Assembly (NCBI GenBank): GCA_001871755.1
Contig: MNXL01000035.1
Span: 1-9,563 of the forward strand
From: Anaerolineae bacterium CG2_30_64_16
Lineage (GTDB): Bacteria; Chloroflexota; Anaerolineae; CG2-30-64-16
Direction: 5' to 3'
Length of the DNA: 9,563 nt
Shown here: positions 7,301 through 9,563 of the stretch, one piece after another
Layout: every line of letters begins with the position of its first letter
Position numbering within the stretch: the stretch's first letter is position 1
Position numbers and translations under genes: made by a program
The notes under the pieces: generated by a model
The model's input: the letters and a program-made list of their open reading frames with translations, nothing else
Database searches by the model: none
Told to the model about the DNA's origin: nothing

Positions 7301-7430
7301 GAGTAGTATAGCCGTAGACATAGGGAAGAGGCGACGGGATCAGCTCACCTGCCCCGTACTGTGGCGCAACGGGCTCCTCGACCTGTTGCAGCAGGACCGC
7401 CGATCTTTTGTCCGAGGGGAGAAACGACAT
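4320..7430 (-). CDS. M36-like zinc metallopeptidase with FTP/PepSY propeptide and C-terminal beta-propeller (1036 aa)
   Basis: Residues 160-200 (VLYQQHHGEWPVFGGQVVVHL) match the FTP propeptide of thermolysin/fungalysin peptidases; 210-306 look like PepSY (DEAQAIALAQKAL ... WRVFVDAESGAIL). The catalytic part (310-630) carries HEVAH at 470-474 (zinc His470 and His474, catalytic Glu471), a likely third zinc ligand Glu503 in LIEGYANY, and MYKVGMVWARVLWDL (575-589), which resembles the fungalysin block after the active site. From about 650 to 945 come repeated propeller strands: one good Asp box (SLDDGATW, 675-682) and degenerate copies (GVYQRE, GVLRHD, GIWQWE, GLFEGT, GLWRWD). The last 75 residues are a beta-rich module of unknown type. 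There is no signal peptide, unusual for a family with secreted, propeptide-bearing members. The ATG at 7430 has GGAGGTG 5 bases upstream. It follows the TIR-propeller gene by 25 bp. Confidence 0.88.
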   Translation of the reverse strand: MSFLPSDKRSAVLLQQVEEPVAPQYGAGELIPSPLPYVYGYTTPFIAPPAILAVAHQAVRDYRTQYYREPDSEGRPYPWRQVNARHTGLPALLRGFLDAPLPAPGDADVANAWLLRSPLTEALFGLNPDVAHARLKLIEASPVTTAWAKQQTTRAADPIASLTHVLYQQHHGEWPVFGGQVVVHLAVGDRRAAVTSSYFPLTDQSFFLQVDEAQAIALAQKALAQFARLHVTTVLHGPAGQELREVPADSMDPAEWPTAIVPYAGSKLAIFPFAGAYHLAYQVELLQPDFGTAWRVFVDAESGAILGRPRNTARQAHYFATAAEALAGAPQGTIALAGNPCADFMEVGIYHDNDPAHDSAPNWASNLLAGPDFEAINVAVHAGRLYDHFVAMLDPATASKLTAYRHAGALISPALHARIARPAVQFDVSFSPAAGLARKLITFQTDNRNGLIAGDQKVYHPAHDPEIIYHEVAHALMWLLKADQPNLFDEGIDSLPFVNALIEGYANYLARSYAARADPASPLWARAAEREVDVTAPGGGWGDIWALSRPRQDAGADLLPAPNLYPHLETTGLDMYKVGMVWARVLWDLRVILGADLVDRLALDAYNHLHGWTANFELAAEGVLDAAAKLGVFGLEQVGPSLLARRGIVAGQGVQALAQGAGMVLAGSNAGLMRSLDDGATWTDWDDAVGGGKLTNVVALAADGATFYAATETGVYQRESAAPAWTVLGAWPITETPFSLIAVQEVRYVGTASGVLRHDAAADWRSFGTPAPAWPGLGLAVGPALGTDVLYCASFDALRFCGVSIARWQTKWMASLAGVPVATCVTAESESAYLGTINAGIWQWEVASGQWTPVAGPVDLADGAVLALTLEDDRMLAGCTSGLFEGTRAANGAWNWARFSAGLPIGARVTRILPIGPVVLASTATHGLWRWDGAQWRETAASARLAGRVVASGLVAGTAFGPFNLDPGTRRVHLFWQPVAASVELTAELPVRVFEVGLEVKESLPVHGRYELPAGTVVVSVENGRAVPAAYSLHVA

Positions 7431-7435
7431 CGATA

Positions 7436-7442
7436 CACCTCC
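7436..7442 (-). promoter_or_regulatory. Strong ribosome binding site fixing the metallopeptidase start
   Basis: GGAGGTG on the minus strand lies 5 bases before the ATG at 7428-7430 and inside the 25-bp gap after the TIR-propeller stop codon. It makes the leaderless N-terminus (MSFLPSDKRS) credible and argues against a missed upstream signal peptide. Confidence 0.85.
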
Positions 7443-7455
7443 GTTCTTATCGCTT

Positions 7456-9114
7456 TCAAGGCCATAACCTGCGCCACCACGGCCCCTGAGTCAGCCGGTA
7501 GACGCGGTCTGCCGCCAGCAGCAAGGGTGGACCCGGTCCGAGATCGGGCGCGAATGCGGCCTCACACGGCAGGCACCGCGTCAGTCGCGGCAGGCGGGTG
7601 AACTGGCCGGGCACATCCGGTGACCCCACCATCACTTCACCCAGCGCATTGACCGCGTACCAGCGCGGGTCATCGTCGCCGGTCGCGATCAAAGCCTCGA
7701 CCGTGCGTTTGTGCGTCCACAGGAGCTTGCGCCTGGCCGGGGCCGGCGCCAGGTCGATCCGCCACAGCACCCAACTCTCTTCACCGCCGCTCCGATCCCA
7801 ATCCTTGGTCATCACCAGGAGAGGAGACTCGGGCTGGTCCAGCGCCGCCGCCAGCAGCACGTACTGCAAGTGTCCCTCCCCATCATCGATCCGGAACCAG
7901 CAGTTACCCTGATCCGCGCTGAGGTAGAGGCCGGAGGGGATGTGGGCATCGGTCATGTCCTCGGGGTTGCCGGTGCCTACGATGACGAAGTCGGACGTCA
8001 CCAGGAGCGCACCGACCGAGAGCGTGCGCGTGAAGGCCGCGCCGAGATCACAGGACGCGGCGTTTGGGAGGCGCTGATCCAGCCGCGCCCAGGTCTGGCC
8101 GCCGTCGTCCGAGCGGAAAAGCCCGGCCGCCTGCCCCGCGACGTAGACCTGGTTGGCCTGGTCCGGGTTCACGCCCACGCGCGTCAGGCTGGTCGTAGTG
8201 AGCCCGGTCCCGCCGCCGCGCTCCCACCTCCGGCCGGCGTCGCTGCTGCGCAACAGGCCGACCTGGTCGGTCGCCGCGTAAACGCGCTGCGGCCCCGCCC
8301 GGCTGACCGCAAGACCGGTGATCGCGGCCAACTGGCAGCCATCGTGCCGCGGGAAATCCAACGGCGCATCGACCGGCTGCCAGGTGATCCCGTTGTCCGC
8401 GCTCCGCCAGAGGCCCTTGTCCACGCGGTCGCAACCGCGAGTCAGGTTCTTGCCGCCCACCAGCAACACGTCACCCGCGCGCGCCAGCTCGACGGCATCG
8501 GCCGCACGCACCCCCAGCGAAAGCCAGACATCCCGGCGCTGGAATGGCCACCACGCCAGGAGCAGCGCCGCGGCCACCCACAAGGCCAGGAGCGCGGCTA
8601 CCCCCCGGCGTAACTCCCGCCGGTAGCGCCGCACCCACCGGCCCCACTGCGTCCAATCGCGCATCCGCTGCCCCGCCTGCCACGGCAGCGCCACAGGGAT
8701 CACGTCTTCGACATCGCGCACCAGCCGGCGGAGCTGTCCCGCCCAATGCTTCTCGGCCGTCAGGTCAACCTTGACCAGCGCATCCAGCAGTTTGGGAAGA
8801 TCGGTGGGCTTGAGGAGGACGGGGATGAGCTTACGGCGGCGCACGGCCGGATCGAGGGTCTGCACGAGCAACGTCTCGAAGTTGTTCCACTCGCTCGCCA
8901 GCCAATCCGGCGTGATGACCGCCAGGGTCCGGCGGCTGCTGTCCACGGCACGCTCGACCTCGGCGAGCCGGGGCGCGCCCGCAGTGAAGTCGAAATCGGT
9001 GATCACCCGCAGGCCCGCTGCGCGCAGGCGCGGCAACAGCCACTCGTCAACCCACTCCCGGTCGGCCGGGTTGTAGCTGACGAACACGTCGTATCGTTGC
9101 TCGCCCTGCGCCAT
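7456..9114 (-). CDS. TIR domain, one transmembrane helix, Asp-box beta-propeller (552 aa)
   Basis: Residues 7-140 are a TIR domain: RYDVFVSYNPADREWV, LRAAGLRVITDFDF, RRTLAVITPDWLASEWNNFE, KLIPVLLKP. Trp76 and Glu80 in SEWNNFE fit the W-x-x-x-E motif holding the NAD-cleaving glutamate of catalytic TIRs. A basic stretch (161-170, VRRYRRELRR) precedes a hydrophobic helix (171-189), so the positive-inside rule puts the TIR in the cytoplasm and the C-terminus outside. Residues 205-550 contain four Asp boxes (SADNGITW 238-245, SSDAGRRW 290-297, SDDGGQTW 335-342, SADQGNCW 399-406), the mark of BNR/sialidase-like or Ycf48-like propellers. Six Cys in this part could form disulfides. It reads as a membrane receptor: external propeller sensor, internal TIR effector. 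The start at 9114 has AGGGG 8 bases upstream; the in-frame start at 9243 lies upstream of the promoter. First gene of the operon. Confidence 0.88.
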   Translation of the reverse strand: MAQGEQRYDVFVSYNPADREWVDEWLLPRLRAAGLRVITDFDFTAGAPRLAEVERAVDSSRRTLAVITPDWLASEWNNFETLLVQTLDPAVRRRKLIPVLLKPTDLPKLLDALVKVDLTAEKHWAGQLRRLVRDVEDVIPVALPWQAGQRMRDWTQWGRWVRRYRRELRRGVAALLALWVAAALLLAWWPFQRRDVWLSLGVRAADAVELARAGDVLLVGGKNLTRGCDRVDKGLWRSADNGITWQPVDAPLDFPRHDGCQLAAITGLAVSRAGPQRVYAATDQVGLLRSSDAGRRWERGGGTGLTTTSLTRVGVNPDQANQVYVAGQAAGLFRSDDGGQTWARLDQRLPNAASCDLGAAFTRTLSVGALLVTSDFVIVGTGNPEDMTDAHIPSGLYLSADQGNCWFRIDDGEGHLQYVLLAAALDQPESPLLVMTKDWDRSGGEESWVLWRIDLAPAPARRKLLWTHKRTVEALIATGDDDPRWYAVNALGEVMVGSPDVPGQFTRLPRLTRCLPCEAAFAPDLGPGPPLLLAADRVYRLTQGPWWRRLWP

Positions 9115-9183
9115 ATGCCTGACCCCTGAGATCACACCGCTCGGAACCAACCTGGAGAGAGAGCAGAACACAGATGCGGTACA

Positions 9184-9212
9184 ATTATATGTCGGGCAAT
9201 GATAGTTGTCAA
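9184..9212 (-). promoter_or_regulatory. Exact-consensus sigma70 promoter of the TIR / metallopeptidase / LysM operon
   Basis: On the minus strand TTGACA (9207-9212) and TATAAT (9184-9189) are both perfect and separated by the optimal 17 bp. Transcription should start near 9177 and leave a leader of about 63 nt containing a CT-rich run. The half-sites ACAATTAT (9181-9188) and ATAGTTGT (9202-9209) form an imperfect inverted repeat (7 of 8) across the two boxes, a possible repressor site. A promoter this strong on a potentially toxic operon suggests repression or constitutive expression of an inactive sensor. Confidence 0.85.
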
Positions 9213-9234
9213 GGGGGGAAAACTTCAGACCGGC

Positions 9235-9293
9235 GCCGCTCACAGTCCGCAGCGCCCTGGGGTGGCTCGGTCACGGACAGCATCGTGAGCGGC
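9235..9293. repeat. Long inverted repeat, possible weak terminator for the right-edge gene
   Basis: GCCGCTCAC (9235-9243) pairs perfectly with GTGAGCGGC (9285-9293), and GTCCG (9245-9249) pairs with CGGAC (9274-9278) inside it. On the minus strand this stem-loop lies downstream of the right-edge gene's stop codon and is followed, 12 bases later, by only four T, so it is a poor intrinsic terminator. It could equally be an extragenic palindrome. It separates that gene from the TIR operon promoter. Confidence 0.4.
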
Positions 9294-9311
9294 TCTTCTG
9301 AGCGGCTCTTC
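9286..9311. repeat. 13-bp exact tandem duplication
   Basis: TGAGCGGCTCTTC occurs twice with no gap (9286-9298 and 9299-9311), followed by a partial third start (CGAGC). It overlaps the right arm of the inverted repeat. Two units are too few for a CRISPR array, and no coding frame across it looks real. It probably reflects replication slippage in intergenic DNA (9213-9382), in which I see no gene. Confidence 0.7.
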
Positions 9312-9382
9312 CGAGCTTGTCGAACGGTGGCCACAGCCATCCTGGAAAGCGAGCTGATCCGCTGGACGCGAGGGCCGGCCAC

Positions 9383-9563
9383 TCACAAACCCCAGCGCGC
9401 CAGCCACAGCCGGCGGCACGCGGCCCACAATGCGGCCCACCGTCGATGATCAGCGCCCGTCGGGCTGGGCTGGCCCTGGCTCAGAGATGTGGCGGACTCG
9501 GGGCCGTAGATTGCGGACTCGAACGCCTGGGCGAGCTGCATGGCGTCTGCGCGCACCACGGCC
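9383..9563 (-). CDS. C-terminal end of an unrecognised gene, cut by the right edge (59 codons visible)
   Basis: A minus-strand frame is open from the window edge to a TGA at 9383-9385. The visible residues run from AVVRADAMQLAQAFESAIYGPE through a Ser/Gly/Pro-rich stretch to a basic, Trp-rich end, RWAALWAACRRLWLARWGL. The AFESAIYG pattern followed by an Arg/Trp tail is faintly like the C-termini of some transglutaminase-associated DUF4129 membrane proteins, but this is too short to assign. It points the same way as the operon but is separated from it by about 170 bp holding an inverted repeat and a consensus promoter, so it is probably not part of it. Confidence 0.5.
   Translation of the reverse strand, partial: AVVRADAMQLAQAFESAIYGPESATSLSQGQPSPTGADHRRWAALWAACRRLWLARWGL

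Noticed and set aside
6009..7601. A 530-codon plus-strand frame opposite the metallopeptidase gene
   Set aside because: Composition is Arg-rich and low in pattern, it spans the boundary of two minus-strand genes, and the opposing frame has HEVAH and FTP motifs.
9115..9243. Longer N-terminus of the TIR-propeller protein starting at 9243
   Set aside because: The exact-consensus promoter lies within this extension, and the TIR domain begins naturally just after the ATG at 9114.
9286..9311. Start of a CRISPR array
   Set aside because: Two adjacent 13-bp units without spacers; no further copies in the window.
9240..9440. A 66-codon minus-strand frame between the operon and the right-edge gene
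   Set aside because: It crosses the tandem duplication and inverted repeat, overlaps the stop of the better-supported right-edge frame, and has no recognisable features.

Overview
The window is GC-rich (apart from two AT-rich control regions and a small insertion) and looks like bacterial chromosome, most plausibly from Chloroflexota (an Anaerolineae- or Caldilineae-like lineage). That guess rests on gene content: caspase-TIR and TIR-propeller proteins, a fungalysin-like peptidase, a Pro/Ala-rich LysM protein and an AbiE-type toxin-antitoxin pair. No rRNA, tRNA or phylogenetic marker is present, so the taxonomy is a weak inference.

Left part (1-1461, minus strand): an abortive-infection-type AbiE pair. 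The AbiEi-like antitoxin is intact, with a sigma70-type promoter overlapped by a long inverted repeat that is a likely autoregulatory operator. The AbiEii-like nucleotidyltransferase toxin overlaps it by 4 bp but is a pseudogene. It carries two in-frame stop codons (TAG at 443-445, TGA at 236-238) and is interrupted by a 143-bp MITE-like insertion (49-191) with terminal inverted repeats and a 10-bp target duplication. Removing the insertion restores the toxin reading frame to the left edge of the window.

Middle (1552-3233): a caspase-like peptidase fused to a C-terminal TIR domain (minus), and a divergent Phd/YefM-type antitoxin (plus) with a good promoter and a palindromic operator but no toxin partner beside it.

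Right part (3250-9212, minus strand): a three-gene operon behind an exact-consensus sigma70 promoter (TTGACA-17 bp-TATAAT). Its genes are (1) a TIR domain, one transmembrane helix and an extracytoplasmic Asp-box beta-propeller; (2) a 1036-aa protein with FTP/PepSY propeptide, M36-like zinc metallopeptidase and an Asp-box-type propeller, but no signal peptide; (3) a secreted LysM protein. Genes 2 and 3 have strong Shine-Dalgarno sites with 25-bp and 56-bp gaps upstream. The right edge holds the C-terminal 59 codons of an unrecognised minus-strand gene and a repeat-rich intergenic stretch.

Taken together this is an accessory 'conflict' neighbourhood. Two related TIR effector domains, one on a caspase and one on a membrane-anchored propeller, lie next to a metallopeptidase carrying the same kind of propeller and next to toxin-antitoxin remnants. 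The TIR-propeller / M36-propeller / LysM operon is the best candidate for an undescribed system. A defence or regulated-cell-death role is inference from domain types only.
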